A stretch of DNA of 64,000 nt from Streptomonospora sp. PA3 (lineage in GTDB: Bacteria > Actinomycetota > Actinomycetes > Streptosporangiales > Streptosporangiaceae): positions 491,644 through 555,643 of the forward strand of contig NZ_VTZW01000009.1 in NCBI RefSeq assembly GCF_009728995.1, given 5' to 3'. Below the pieces are notes generated by a model. The model was given only the letters and a program-made list of their open reading frames with translations. It was not told the DNA's origin and did not search any database. The first letter of the stretch is position 1, and each line of letters starts with the position of its first letter. This document shows, piece by piece, positions 63,845 to 64,000 of this stretch. The translations under genes and the position numbers were made by a program.

Positions 63845-64000
63845 GGCCCCGCCCCGCAGCCCGACGCACGCCGGCGTCCGCGCCGGCGAGATCCGGCGCG
63901 TCGCATCCGGCGGAGCCGACGAACCGCGCCGATCTTCGCGAACCCGGCCTACCCACCCTTCTCGGGGGTAGGGAAACCGGAGGGGGGACGCGGTCCGAGC
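63845..64000. other. intergenic sequence to the window end
   Basis: 156 bases after pknG with no open frame of note. GC-rich inverted-repeat pieces (GCCGGCG / CGCCGGC near 63,870-63,890) could end pknG transcription. Confidence 0.35.

Overview
The window is very GC-rich DNA from a filamentous actinomycete. Frequent GTG starts, translationally coupled ATGA/GTGA gene junctions, an Lsr2 nucleoid protein, PknG, an MmyB-type regulator, paired P450s and actinobacterial tRNAs all point that way. The overall look suggests Nocardiopsidaceae/Streptosporangiales, but that is an inference from general resemblance and was not tested.

Left part, about 1-24,900: an integrated mobile element, probably an actinomycete integrative element, whose left end is outside the window. 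It carries a MoxR ATPase paired with a VWA/metallopeptidase protein, a three-winged-helix regulator, Lsr2, and an operon of three DNA-methyltransferase-like genes of which two look damaged. Small hypothetical genes follow, then a DUF2637 membrane protein (SpdB-like), an excisionase-type DNA-binding protein and a tyrosine integrase. Beyond the integrase are two defence modules. One is a type II restriction-modification cassette (C5 cytosine methyltransferase, Vsr, SacI-family endonuclease). The other is a type I-G (formerly I-U) CRISPR-Cas locus with csb1, csb2 and one long gene that joins Cas3 to a Cas8/Csb3-like domain. Two short CRISPR arrays flank the cas operon and are read away from it, each preceded by a copy of the same leader. 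No cas1, cas2 or cas4 is present. The module abuts the 3' end of a tRNA-Lys gene, a typical integration target.

Right part, about 25,000-64,000: ordinary chromosome. It holds a SAM methyltransferase, a glucose-dehydrogenase-like enzyme, PspC, an MFS transporter, a zincin, a metallophosphoesterase, tRNA-Glu/Asp/Phe and a second identical tRNA-Asp, proline iminopeptidase, a DUF6221 protein, an S4 RNA-binding protein, an AviRa-like rRNA methyltransferase, an orphan NarJ-like chaperone, an AgcS symporter, regulators, and a voltage-gated cation channel. These are followed by a CsoR-box-controlled copper ATPase, two overlapping P450 genes resembling the CYP157/CYP154 pair, a Ser/Thr kinase with an extracellular domain, an acyl-CoA dehydrogenase with a divergent TetR regulator, citrate synthase, an HdeD-like membrane protein and a NarL-type two-component pair. 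A lone TnpB (IS200/IS605 type) sits next, and a PknG-type kinase closes the window.

The points most worth follow-up are the Cas3-Cas8-like fusion with its inverted dual-array layout and a decayed copy of the fusion gene's 3' end, the scrambled target-recognition segment of the C5 methyltransferase at 7.8-9.0 kb, the MoxR/VWA-metallopeptidase pair on a mobile element, and a 64-base near-perfect palindrome at 41.3 kb.
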